From Acorus gramineus (lineage: Eukaryota; Streptophyta; Magnoliopsida; Acorales; Acoraceae), in NCBI GenBank assembly GCA_030737835.1, contig CM060847.1, forward strand, positions 496,001-560,000: DNA of 64,000 bases, read 5' to 3'. The notes under the pieces were generated by a model that saw only the letters and a list, made by a program, of their open reading frames with translations, ran no database searches and had not been told where the DNA came from. Position numbers and translations under genes: made by a program. This document shows, piece after piece, positions 12,579 to 24,235 of the stretch (positions within the stretch are counted from its first letter, which is position 1; the number at the start of each line of letters is the position of its first letter).

Positions 12579-14468
12579 CTAAAACTCAGACACAACTGTT
12601 TGATCAAAGTACTTCCCAGAGGGACCATCATCAGACAATAAAGACAACATGACCGGTCCTCTGGCCCCCTCTTCGACGGTCAAGACCCCATTGTGCCAGT
12701 TGATGTCTGTGTCGACGTACCCCGGGTGCACGCAATTGATGCGCATCCCTGGGTGCCTCCTCGCGAGGACCCTCGTGTACGTGTTCAGCGCCACCTTTGA
12801 CATGCTGTAGGCAGGCAGCATTTGTGGCCATCCGGCTTTCTCCAGCTCCCCCTCCTCCAAGTCCTTCAAGAACCTCCCAAGTAGTGAGTCAATTTTCGCC
12901 TCATCGAGTCCCTCCAGGTCCCCGAATTCGCGTCTTATGCCCTTGTTTGGGATCCTCTACATCACATTCCAAAGGATAATATTAGGAACAGTCTCACGGG
13001 TAGTCTAATATGTATTTTCACAAAAAAAGTGAAATATATACTATAACCTGTTTGGATGGAGGAATTGAGATAGCAATTCCATAGGAATAAGAGATTTTCT
13101 GTTTGCTTGTGTTTTCAGTTATTCTCTTTGAAAAGTGTGATATAATATTTTTGTTTCACTTAGAATAGATTAAGAATAAATGAAGGATAAGTGGTTTATA
13201 TGGCATTTAGAGGCATGTATAAGGTGGTATAAGCCTACACCAGATGGATTTTGGAATTGTTATACTCGTTTATATCTGCTTATACTGGCATTGCTATACC
13301 AGTTTATACCCCTTAAACAAACATGTTCTTCCCCATATCCATGCTTATTCTGTTTTATACCCGCCTTATACCTCCATCTAAACAGGGGCACAAATTGTTT
13401 CTGATAAAGACCATAATACAAGCATGGGTTGTTCTCACTTCTCACCTTGAGTTCCGACCGGAGGGAGGACACATTGACAATTCTCGCCGAAGGCGAGAGC
13501 TTGAGGAGGGGCAGGAGCGCCTCGGTCACTCTCCGGCAGCCATAGAAGTTCGTGTCGAGGCATTGCTTCGCATCCTGGTAGCTCTGTCGAATGACGCCTT
13601 TCACGTAGTCGGTCGCCTTACCGGATAGCTGCATTGCATCCATCCGGACTTTAGTTTCATATTTTCCATCACAAATCATACACAACTTTTGAATTGAAAA
13701 GGCAAAACTGTGACATACCCATGATTCAGGATCGATGTTGAGCACCTTAAGGCCCTCGACGTCGACCCAAACTCCCGACACGCCCGCATTGTTCACCTGC
13801 AACAAACGTTTGTCCATCATAACCATAGTCATAATGTTCTTCAAATTTTTAAAGCCCAGAAGTTCTGGGTATGTCACAGTTTTGGCAAATTTAACCGGCT
13901 AAACAGAAGTTGAATTGCCAAATTTAACTCTTATAAATATACCTAGTACATATGTTTTTCTTGATCACTGATGTCCATATTTGAAAATGTAAAATATCAA
14001 AAAAGATAACTAAATCCGAAAAATTCATGATTTGAATATTAAAGTATTTTGATAGGCTTAATAATACATCTAGAAAACAGTTTATTTACTTCCATGTTCA
14101 ATATCTGTGGTACATGAACTTTGCACTATGATCATAACATGTTGTACAAGTTTTTGTAAAATTGGGATTGTTTGGATTACCAGGATGTCGAGTTTTCCGA
14201 ACCGATCACCGATGAATCCGGCGATGGCTTCCATGTGCGACGGTTCTCGAACGTCCAGTCTGTGAAACACCACGTTGTGGAGACCCAAATCGTTGAGAGA
14301 AGCGACGGCTTCGCGACCCCTCTTAATGTCTCTGGCCGTCAGAACGACTGTCATGCCTTCTTCTCCGGCGAGTCGCCGGACGATCTCGAGGCCGATGCCT
14401 TTGTTGGCTCCGGTGACCACCGCGCACCTGCCGGTATACAATTGGGTTGGGTGAAGTTTGGGATCCAT
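12579..14468 (-). CDS. Short-chain dehydrogenase/reductase (carbonyl/menthone-reductase-like)
   Basis: NAD(P)H-dependent oxidoreductase of the SDR superfamily, resembling the plant group that includes neomenthol dehydrogenase and salutaridine reductase; the substrate cannot be told from sequence. Coding exons on the minus strand: 14181-14468, 13719-13796, 13446-13628 and 12579-12956, giving 308 residues. Visible motifs: cofactor-binding TGANKGIG (19-26), NNAG (98-101), active-site serine in VNVSS (173-177), and catalytic YSMSK (Tyr233, Lys237). The extra segment of about 45 residues between Ser and Tyr is typical of this ~300-residue subgroup. HPGYVDTDI matches the usual PG motif. A 17-base A tract lies just before the start codon, and a MITE sits in intron 3. 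Exon 4's acceptor was picked by frame and resemblance (RIPNKGIRRE). Confidence 0.9.
13046..13390. mobile_element. MITE-like element in SDR intron 3
   Basis: Ends form an imperfect terminal inverted repeat: AACCTGTTTGGATGGAGG on the left, and CCTCCATCTAAACAGGGGCA on the right. The interior is rich in GTTTATAC/GTATAA palindromes (for example TATACTCGTTTATA). The window's last 160 bp (from 63842) look like the start of a related element. No autonomous coding is visible. Confidence 0.55.
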
Positions 14469-17400
14469 GGATTTTTTTTTTTTTTTTTAAAGGAAAGGAA
14501 GGCCAAATCTTTATTTTGAAATTTTGACTGTTTTAAGATACGATGGAGTGGAGAATCTCAAATTGGGGACAACAGTAGTACATAAAAATAAAAAAAAAAT
14601 GGATTTTTTTTGGTTTCAATAAAAAATGGATTTGATGCTCCTTGATTTTCCGTGTGTTGATTTGATTTTTCCACCTTGTGGGCAATCATATAATATATAT
14701 ATATATAATTTTAGCCTTTAAAGTTGGAGTAACTGCTTTTTTTTAAATCACATTAGTTGGAATCAGTGAGGGTAAGTACAAAGACTGACGCAGAGACTGA
14801 CGAATGCATGAATTTGTAACAAAACTCAGTGTGTTGAACGTGCATGTTTTATTATATGTGAGAGTGGATTTATAAACTATTAAGTCCCAAAACATGAAAT
14901 TACCTAAAGAGTCCGTATGGCGGAGGAGAGGTGGGGGCATCCACGTTTGGGAGGGAGGGACCTCTGTGGTGGAGGTATCGTTGTTTTGTGGTGTCGACGG
15001 TACGGACAAAAATATATAAACAACAAAGTCTTTGTGAGTTATCGATGCGAGGGGAGGGGGGATTGTTTGTGTACGCGATCGGAACGGGATCACATGCTAA
15101 CGTGGGTTAAATGTCCATCCAAATGAACACTAAGTTTCACATTTAGAAAAAGCAAATTCAGTGACGAATTAAAAAAAAAAAAAAGTTAAGAACGGTCCGT
15201 GAGGTGGTTTCACGTATATTTCATGATCGTTTTAAATATTAAACCGCATCTAATGAGATGTACACATATATTTCTTATGATATATTGCATGAATCTATTG
15301 AATGAAATATGTGAAAAATTTCTACGAGTTATACATCTTGTTGCATAGCTATCAAGGTATATAAATTGTCACCATGTACGGTCCACAAGTTTTTCTTATT
15401 TAGCATAAGAATTTTTTTTTTTTTTATAAACGCATTCGTGTAATGTATATAATAGTATATCCATTGATGTACATATACACGTTTTATATACTCACATGGA
15501 TGTGTATTCATTGTTTATGTGCATTCATATAAACATATATCAACCAACATGCTCTCCTAATATCATTATAAACCTAACAAATACTTTAGGTAGTTGGATA
15601 TGATGACTCCAACTGGAACCAAAATTTAATGTGATGCATAAAATTGAACAAAGAAACAGTTATTACAATTTGATGAATTGCTACCTGTAAGGCTGTGACA
15701 CATCTGCTTGGTTCAAGAATGGATCAATTTGGGACAAAACAATAATTGAATGGTGGGCTGGATGAAATAGAATGCCTCCCAGTTGGACCACGTTTTCTAA
15801 CTTTTGATATGTTGGATGTATTTTAAAAAGTGTGATGAAGTGGAGATGGGATCCATCAATTCTTGTCAGTTTTTAGTGGATAACTGACATGTGTTACCTG
15901 ACATATTTAACATTTGAGTTTTGTGATATTTTTAATGATAAGTCAGTCTTTCATTATGGACTGATAAGAACTGATAGAAAAATATATTCAGTGTGTCTCT
16001 CCACACTAATAACAATCCCCTTTTTATCTCTATTTTACTGATCTTTTGAACTTTGATATCCTTGCTCCTCAAAATTTTACATCTTTAAATCTATTAGTAA
16101 TTTCATAAGATCTAATGTTTGTTTTAACAATTTCTTTTTTCCAGTCCACACATGTGATCGAAATTCTAAAGACGCTCTCATAATCCAAAGAGTGCCAGCA
16201 GTGGACCAGTAGCATTTTCTCTTTCTGGTATTGATCACATTGAGATATTGTTTTTGATCATCTGTTCTTTCCAGAATCTTAAAAAGAAAAGTGAGCCTAC
16301 CTATCATGTGATGCCTATAAATTCTCCATTGAAGTCGAATCAACCCATACAGGGTATGCAAATTGGAGGTGTTCATATTCATTGTGACTCGCATTAATGA
16401 TGAAGCTAACCAATCACGCAATGAAAATTTTAACCAAAGTGGAGGAATAGATATGGTTCATTTCATGGTATTCCACATCAATCCACCTCAGGCTTTCACC
16501 ATTGAATTAACGGAGTGAATATAATAACTATATGAATCAAACTGAACAACCCGAACTAAACACTGTGATATGTGATATCAAAATGAAATCTTTTCATTGA
16601 ACTCAATAATTTATAATTTAAAATGAACAACTCATAAATCGAACTAAAACATTCATGAATTAAACTAAGTCATTCCTAAAATTTTGATGTCACCATTCAT
16701 TTGAATCAAACTAAACCACTCACGAGTCATCTCTTATTCAAAGAAGTTTTCAAATGTCAGTCTTCAATTGGCTATCGATCAACACCGTTGACTGATCTAG
16801 TTTTGATTGGATTTGAACTCACATACTCACTGTTTAAAAAACATTGATACACTTAGTTATCTTTGTAATCATTTATGCTCTCCAACATAGTATAAATATG
16901 TTAAAGTAATGTATATGAGGGAATATATATTTTATTTTTTTACAAAAAAAACATATTTTTATTAAACAAACATATATATTAAAAACAATTCAAAAGTGAA
17001 AGGAACCCTAATTAACATTCCTCCACATTCCCTTCTTTCAAAGGACATCAAGGAATATACAAGGACCAAAGTTCCACAGTGGCCCTTTAAAATCATGTCA
17101 CAGGCTGTGTCCTCTGGCTGCTGAGTGCTGACCCTTTTATGTACGCATACACACACACTACACATGTGATCTGTTATTCTTAAAGATATTATAAAAAGAG
17201 TATCTGCGGTGAATCATTAACCCCTTCTTTTTCTGGGCATCACTGCACACATATGATCATCTATTCATTCCAACTTTCCAAATCTACAAATGTGTAACAT
17301 AATTGTGCCCACAACGTGATGCACATAAATTCTTCATTGAAATTGAATCAACCAGACAGAGTATGCAATTCTATATTGCCAAATATCACTTGTTCACTTT

Positions 17401-18299
17401 GTTGCACTAGCATGATGTGTCCAAGTTATATTCTAGCACATACGTTTATGGGGGTATACATAGAATCATGTTGTAACTAGGATAATCATTTCTTAGGCAC
17501 CATCCACCACTCCATGGATTCTGAATTCTAATCTTTGTTGACAGATTTACTACATCTGACAGTCGTGAAATTGTATAGCCCTTCGTCGTATGAAAAAAGA
17601 CTTGTTATACAACATCTAATGCAATTAATGAAAAATTAAAAAATAAATTTTCATGAAAAAAAATTGTATTGATTTATCTGAATATATTTTTCAAGGTTTT
17701 TTATTTTTATTTTTAAGTTCCTATAAACCATAGGATTTAGTGATCGATCTCTCACTTCTTCATATTTTTGTTGTAGTCCATAGATTTAAAGGATATGTTC
17801 TTTTTTAGTCCCTCCCAAATCTAAAAAGAAAACTAAATAATTTAATAATAGATCCCTCCCAGAAATGAAAAAAAAACATATTCCTTAAATCTGGAAACTA
17901 AAATCAAAATATAAATAAATGAGAGATTAATCACTAAATCCTATGATTTATGGAAATTTGAAAACAAAAAACCCTATTTATTTATTATAGCAAACACTTA
18001 TTAGACTAAAATTATATTTTATAAATTTTTTTAAAACGATTGAAGGCTAAAGACATGATTACACGCTCGGATGAAATGGATGATTTTCATGAAAAAAAAA
18101 TCGGAAAGCAAAATGGATCACATATAAAATTGCAACCCCAACTTTATTAATCTCTCGTTTTTCTTCTTTTCCCACAGCCAAAAGTGGACAATACGAGCCG
18201 CCAGTTTCTTGTTGTGTAAATCACTAACCATTTAATGCTACCATCTCAAAATTCCAAAACCAACCCTCATAAGACCTTAATTAAACTTTTCCACACACA
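14469..18299. other. Intergenic, AT-rich, no gene recognised
   Basis: Contains the SDR upstream region (T17 at 14472-14488; TA run at about 14692-14707) and then AT-rich sequence. Two diverged copies of a short segment are visible: about 16305-16370 (GTGATGCCTATAAATTCTCC...) and about 17320-17372 (GTGATGCACATAAATTCTTC...). The open frame 16077-16421 on the minus strand has no recognisable domain and spans part of this repeat, so I do not call it a gene. Confidence 0.5.
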
Positions 18300-18858
18300 A
18301 AAAAAAAAAAAAATCCAAATAACCTCAGGTAAAATGTCATAAATCTATATAACCGACTGATTTTTCATAAAGTTTATATAAATTCTTAAAAACACACGTG
18401 AAAATTAAATAGTCTATTGAATTAAATTTATATTGACATATTATGATTATTATACGAATATTCTATCTGGTTAATCTTAGTTAAAAACATAATATACCAA
18501 AACCCCTTTACAATGTGTTAAAAATAAAAAAATTTATCTATAAATAACGATTTTATCCATCCAGATAGGATTTTATATTTACCCGAATGAATAAAATTAT
18601 CATGTATAGAAAGTTTTCTGCATTTCTAACAAATTATAGGAGGTATCTGATAGACTGTATTTTCAGTCAAGTTTAACAAAACAGAACATTCGTAAAATAT
18701 TCTTCATCTATTAATAGAAATTTAATTTATATGACTATTTAGATTTACATAGATATTTTCAGAGGATTATATAGACTTTATAAAAAGTTAAGAGGTTACA
18801 TGGACTTCATACAATCTACGGAGAGTTATTTAGAATTTTTTTTTTTTAAAAAAAAAAC
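18300..18858. mobile_element. Foldback element, 'ATCCAAATAACC' family, copy 1
   Basis: The left end AAAAATCCAAATAACCTC and right end GAGTTATTTAGAATTTTT are inverted, and the interior also folds back (ACCAAAACCCCTTTACAATGTG on the left, a diverged complement on the right). The same family has a clear 9-bp duplication at 28.3 kb, so Mutator-like origin is inferred. Target duplication is not resolvable because the flanks are CA repeats. Confidence 0.62.
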
Positions 18859-18958
18859 AACACACACACGAGGTCATTTTAGTAATTCACACATTCGAGT
18901 CACACATCTAGGTGGTTGAGCTCGCATTTCCTCCCACCTTTCACACTCCCACACAGTT

Positions 18959-18984
18959 GCGCGCGCGCGCGCGCACTATATATA
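18959..18984 (+). promoter_or_regulatory. (GC)8 run and TATA box of the LTP-like gene
   Basis: Eight GC dinucleotides (18959-18974) directly precede TATATATA (18977-18984), which lies about 50 bp upstream of the ATG at 19035. The TATA position fits a short 5' leader. The alternating purine-pyrimidine GC tract could adopt Z-DNA, which is speculative. Confidence 0.5.
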
Positions 18985-19034
18985 CATCACCATCCACATT
19001 GCCATCTTTGCACGCTCAAAAAATCACACACATA

Positions 19035-20349
19035 ATGGCCTTCCAAACACGAATTCCAATCTTGGCCGTCGCTTTCGTGCTCCTCGCGGTGTCCACCATC
19101 GGCGCCTTAGCCCAGGACGGGCCGGCGGCGGCCCCGGCCCCGGGCTTGGACTGCACGGACGCGCTTGTGAACCTGAGTTCGTGCCTGACTTACGTCGAGG
19201 AGGGGAGCAACCTGACCCGGCCCGAGAAGGGGTGCTGCCCGGGCCTGGCCGGGCTGGTCGCCAACACGCCGCAGTGCCTCTGCCAGCTCCTCTCGAGCGG
19301 CGAGGCGTTCGGGCTGCAGATCGACCGCACCAAGGCGCTCGCACTCCCCACCGCGTGTCGCGTTGACACCCCGCCCATCAGCCTCTGCTCGGGTCAGTAT
19401 ACTATGATGATCTTACTATTAATTTATGTTTGTGTGTTTGTTGATCTGTCTATCCTGGTGCTAAAAAAGACTAGAATTATCAAACCGATCCTTAAAAGAC
19501 AAATTGTCACTTATAGTGGTACAAAATGGGATCTAGATGGGTTGAATTCCTACAAAAGATTGGCATGTAACAACTTTATATGTATGGCATATGAGATTGT
19601 GATATCTTGCAATATAGCAGTCTCTTATTGCGAATTGACGATAATGCTAACAGGATTTGACATTCAAGAGATTCCATTTATGTAGCTCTAGATTTTGGTA
19701 TAATATGAGATTCCAAGCATTATATGCATATCATGTGGTAGAAATCAAGAGTTCTTTAGCATTCATTCTCACTGTACAGGAATAATTAGGAAAATTGTGT
19801 TTGAAATTTTCTATTTTAGTGTTCGTTCTTAAGCATTATAGATCAAATTTCTCTTTTCACGGAATCTACTAGAACTAGATTTTTTGAAAAGAATATCAAA
19901 CTGAATTTGATACTCTTGTAATTGTAGAAGAACCATCAAATTTGCTTAATTTCAACTAATGTTTCTTTGTTTTGATTGTTTTGTTCTTTTATTTATGAGC
20001 AGTTTTTGGGTATCCGGTTCCCAGTCCACAAATGTCTCCAGTTATGCCACCATCACCTGCAGGTAAATGATTAATAACAGTAACATTGTTAGTGGACCCT
20101 CTATAATTCATCTAATTCAATGGCCACAAAAACTTGTTCAATCTCTTCTTTTTTTCCCCTCTTAATGTGATTCAACAAAACTTGTTTCCAGGTGCTGCTC
20201 CTGTAGGATCATCACCATCTGTTGGACCTGGAGGCATGGCAACTACCGCATCCCCGCCAAAGAGCAACCACGGCGTCTCGAGATTCGAATTCTCCGCTCT
20301 CAACCTCCTCATCTGTTTATGCACCTTTGCCGTTGCAGCGATCTTCTAA
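19035..20349 (+). CDS. GPI-anchored non-specific lipid-transfer-like protein (LTPG type)
   Basis: Likely an outer-leaflet plasma-membrane/cell-wall protein that binds lipids, as in cuticle or suberin lipid export. Exons 19035-19392, 20003-20062 and 20192-20349 give 191 residues. A signal peptide (about 1-26, ending ALA-Q) is followed by a Pro/Ala linker. The eight-cysteine motif comes next: C in LDCTDAL, C in SSCLTY, CC in KGCCPG, CLC in PQCLCQ, C in PTACR and C in ISLCS. Then come a Pro/Ser/Gly-rich spacer with PSPQMSPVMPPSPA and a hydrophobic tail FSALNLLICLCTFAVAAIF suited to GPI attachment. Exon 1 is strongly GC-rich compared with its surroundings. The ATG at 19035 was chosen over the upstream in-frame ATG at 18912 because the signal peptide starts there and the TATA box lies between them. 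Confidence 0.93.
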
Positions 20350-21213
20350 GTATCTTAATCAGAGGCATATTGGTTTATCTTTCCATGTTTGTTTTTTTTT
20401 GGGGGGGGCTAATGATGTATTAAACTAAAATTCTTCAATTCTTAGAGAGAATGTGTGGTGTGATTGATTAATAAGTATTCATGTTGCTACTGTCATATCT
20501 TCTTTATTGATACATTAATTGTTGTTTTTTAGTTTTGTTAAATATTATCTTATCATCGTGAATAAAACTCGAATCCTGGAATCATTCAATCTGTGAAAAG
20601 ATGGTTTGATAATTTTGTTTTTACTGTAAGTTATCTTGAGATAGTCAAAATTATCCATTCTAAGAGACAGATGCAATCGCAGGGGGGAAAACATGTGCAG
20701 GACATAAATGGGGGAGGTTGTGAAGTGTGACAATCAAATCAAATAAATCTAGTTGTATTGGGAGGTGGTGGGATTTAATAGAGAGTGATGGAGTTGGATG
20801 GGGGTCCATCATCACATGTAAACCGATCTAGTACATTCATGGCCTGTATTAACTGCTCTCATCCATCGCTTGTGATGCATTTATCTCCATTTATTTTCAT
20901 AATTCCATTTTTTAATAGGGATTTGTTTTTCATTTGCAACTTTAAAGATTATTATGTGGGTGTGGATTAACTAATTGTAGTTTTCTTGAATGACACTAAA
21001 AATAAAAATAATATATTCTTTGTGTGTATATTATATTTTGTTTGGGTAAATTCTCAAAAATTGTGTTATTCCATCCAATTTATTATATTGGTATAAGAGA
21101 ACCTACATGTCAAAATTATTTATCACCACCTCTTATAGTCAGAGGTATTATAAGTCAAATTTATGTTGTTTGGTTGATCACATGTGATTTATAATGGAAT
21201 ATAACAATATATA
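20350..21213. other. Intergenic after LTP-like gene
   Basis: Presumed 3' UTR, then AT-rich sequence. No gene or clear repeat seen. Confidence 0.4.
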
Positions 21214-21776
21214 GGGCCCATTTGGATGGGGTAATAAATGGTGGAATATGAGGGATAAAGGGAAATAAAAATTAAAAAGTTGTTTGGGTGGGTGGTATAA
21301 AATGGTATAGCTATACAGAATTATATGAGAATAAGTTGGTATATTCCAAGTCCCCATCAAATCACATGTCATCACTTTTTATATACCAATGGGGCTCGTC
21401 ACCATGTCAAATCAATTTTTTATATCTTATTCATATTTTATTGTTTATTAACCAAACATTTCAACCCTTATTATTACGTTTTCTAACGAGAATGATTGAA
21501 ACCACAACTAAATAAAAAATCACTTGTTCTATTGATAAAGTCAACAATTTTTAGAATATATCAATGGGGCCCGACACCATGTTAAATCAATTTTTTATAT
21601 CTTATTCATATTTTATTCTTCGTTAACCAAACATTTCAATCCTTATTATTATGTTTTTCAATGAGAATGATTGAAACCACAATCAAACAAAAAATCACTT
21701 ATTCTACTGATAAAGTCAACCATTCTTATAATATATATAAACCCAGAATAACATATATCTCTATCTAAACGGACCC
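21214..21776. mobile_element. MITE with GGGCCCATTTGGAT ends and an internal 175-bp tandem duplication
   Basis: The left end GGGCCCATTTGGATGGGG and the complement of the right end, GGGTCCGTTTAGATAGAG, form a terminal inverted repeat. Both sides are flanked by ATATA, possibly a target duplication but weak in AT-rich DNA. Inside, a segment starting at GGGGCTCGTCACCATGT (21391) recurs at 21566, a 175-bp tandem duplication with few differences. No coding sequence. Confidence 0.68.
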
Positions 21777-21984
21777 ATATAATCTAATATAATTATAACT
21801 AATTATTCCTTGCATACAATTTTTTTAAAATTTTTTCATCCTTATTATACCATCTTCAACATTTATTCTCCTTTCGGTTGGCCTCGGGATACCACCACCT
21901 CGTAGATCGAAATAAAGGAGGATAATAATTTCCCAAAGGCTTGTTTGGTTAGCGACAGCCCTTTAATTGAACAAAAGAATTCGT

Positions 21985-22205
21985 ACTGTTCAAAAAAAAA
22001 AAATCTAAATAACATGTGGTAAACTGTTTGAAATCAATATAACCTCTTAGTTTTTTTTTTAAAAAAATTCATATAACCCAATCAAAACATATATATAAAT
22101 TTAAAAAACCCCTGACACTAAAGAATATTCAACAAATATTTCATTGTGTTGATCCTGACTAAAAACACAATATATGAGTCCATTTAAAGAGTGTATTCTC
22201 TAACC
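21985..22205. mobile_element. Half copy of the 'ATCCAAATAACC' foldback family
   Basis: AAAAATCTAAATAACATGTGG, then TTCATATAACCCA and GACTAAAAACACAATATATGAG match the left half of the foldback family seen at 18.3, 28.3, 29.0 and 58.7 kb. The right half is absent, so this is a truncated copy. Confidence 0.55.
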
Positions 22206-22312
22206 TTTCTCCATCAATGACTTCCTACGTAATTTTTTATTAATAAAGCGTAATGTGTGGACTATTGAGAGTCTTTATTTAATGTTGGTAAAAAAAATTC
22301 ACTGTGAGTAGG

Positions 22313-22683
22313 ACTGATAAACGAGCCGAGCAGTTTGGGCTTGACTCGGTTAAAGTTCGTTCAGACTCGTTCGATTAGACAAATTAGCCAATCTTGAATA
22401 ATTTTTAAAATTCGGTTTATAAATGAGCCGAGCCCTAGCCCAAGCTTATGTTACTTTCATATGTATAAGGTGTTGTGATTTGTGAAATGTGATTTTTCAA
22501 ATGCTAAACAAGGTTTTTTTTTAGCTAAACGAGCCCGAGCTGAGACTTGATTCGAGCTTTAGCTTGGCTTGTTTAATAAACGAGTTGAGTCGAGCTTCAA
22601 CGGAGCTTTTCACTAATCCAACGAATCGAACTTCAACACAAAATGATCAAATGAAGCTCGCAACCGAGCCGAGCAGAGCCTGA
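22313..22683. mobile_element. Probable hAT-like element with ACGAGCCGAGC subterminal repeats
   Basis: Starts TAGGACTGATAAACGAGCCG and contains many copies of CGAGCC/GAGCTT-type hexamers in both orientations, ending AACCGAGCCGAGCAGAGCCTG. The style matches the two clear hAT elements here (23122 and 43507). However, the right terminus does not mirror the left end well and no 8-bp target duplication was found, so the boundaries are tentative. Confidence 0.45.
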
Positions 22684-23121
22684 GAAGAAAAAGCAATTGG
22701 AATTATTTAATTTATAAAATGTGATGTGGGACCATGCATTTAAGAGTCAAATTTCATTCTTAAATGTAGTGAGACTTTCTTCATCTGAAAATGTTAAATA
22801 TAGGGAACTCATTGAAACCATTTTTTTTTTATATCCTCTTTAAATATAACTCAGTAACCTCCAACTCTGAGAGCACTGGAGATGCTCTACTGTAACACAA
22901 AAACTTGAAATAAACACGAGAGTGATATTAGACTGATCTAGTTTGCCGTCCGATGGAACCGATAGGAGAATCTGAACCGTACAAAATCCAGTTCACAGCA
23001 AAATGAAGACCTCATAATAAACTCTAAAATGCTGAATGAATGTTTGCTGGCAATTAATACACCGTTTGGACCTGCTATCCGATGATATAATTTGGTCCGC
23101 TTCTTAAAAGCGAGACGTGGA

Positions 23122-23611
23122 TAAGTCTATCAATAGGACGGATACGAATCGGATATGTCAATATCTATATCTTAATTTTTGGATTTGAATACGGATATTA
23201 ATTTTTGGATTCGGATCCCTTCAGATACAGATCGGATACGGATATTTTTCAAATAATTGACGTGTTTGAATATTAACATTAATTTGAATAATCGAGTGAT
23301 AGTTTAAAGAGACATTAAAATTAAAATTAAGATTTTAAGGCTTATTATCTCCTTTAGATATCATACATTAAAAATTTAATAGTATTATAATATATTATCA
23401 TTATGATTAATCATACAAGATAACAATATGGGCAATATATAATACAAATATATATATTTTTTTATAATATATGTCGAATACGGATATTTTTCGGATCGGA
23501 TAGACTGATATCCATATCCGCACTCCGGATCTTCGAATATCGGATATTTCTGATTTTTTGGATACGGATTCGAATCGGATTCGGATTTTTTTCGAATAAT
23601 TGACAGGCTTA
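23122..23611. mobile_element. Non-autonomous hAT element, CGGATA-repeat type
   Basis: Terminal inverted repeat TAAGTCTATCAAT / TAAGCCTGTCAAT (right end complemented). It is flanked by GACGTGGA (23114-23121) and GATGTGGA (23612-23619), an 8-bp target duplication with one mismatch. Length is 490 bp. Subterminal regions are dense with GGATAT, CGGATA and CGAATC hexamers, and the middle is AT-rich. No transposase coding is visible. Superfamily is inferred from the 8-bp duplication and the terminal sequence. Confidence 0.78.
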
Positions 23612-23982
23612 GATGTGGATGTGGGCTTGGGACTAACACAAAAAACTGTTTAGATCGACGTGTGAGATTTTTTTAGATTTTTAATCGTTCAATCCTTCCG
23701 AATACAGATGCAATTTGATCTTCTTTGTCACATTTTTGAACGATTAAATTGTAAATAATAAAAGAGCGCTGATATACGCAGCCTCATACATTATGATAAC
23801 GTAGTATATGCTACACTATCATAATATATGAGATTCTATTACAATATACACTTCAAAGAAAAAGTATATGATTTTAAAAAAAATAAAATAGAATAGATTG
23901 TAATTGGGGTTACAATGGGTGCTGCGTGTATCTTTTTCCATAATAAAATCTTGTTTAAACTGATAGTTCTCACTCTTAAAGG

Positions 23983-24235
23983 AGTCAAAGGCTCGTTTGA
24001 AAACAAGCTTAGACGGTTTTTAAGCTTGGAGGAAGCTGTTTTTTCTAAACCCGTTTCTAAACAAAAAAATTGAACTTATAAGCTACAAATTTATAGGTTT
24101 TTGTGAAAAATCTCAAAAAAATATAAGTATTTCAGAAGCTATGAAGAGACAGGTTCCTGCATAATTAATTTTAAATTTAATTTTTCTTTTAAATCAATTT
24201 TACAATTGTGCTATCAAATGCAGCTGAAGCCATAC
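23983..24235. mobile_element. Hairpin MITE ('CGTTTGAAAACAAGC' family), diverged copy
   Basis: Left part GCTCGTTTGAAAACAAGC pairs imperfectly with CCCGTTTCTAAACA, and the tail has ATCAATTTTACAATTG and CTATCAAATGCAGCTGAAGC. The layout is the same as the copies at 38.5, 38.9 and 45.0 kb. Confidence 0.5.

Noticed and set aside
16077..16421. 114-residue minus-strand frame starting MRDWLASSLM
   Set aside because: No domain or splice context, and part of it belongs to a repeated noncoding segment.
18912..19034. In-frame upstream ATG (18912) of the LTP-like gene
   Set aside because: It lies upstream of the TATA box and GC run and would bury the signal peptide inside the protein.
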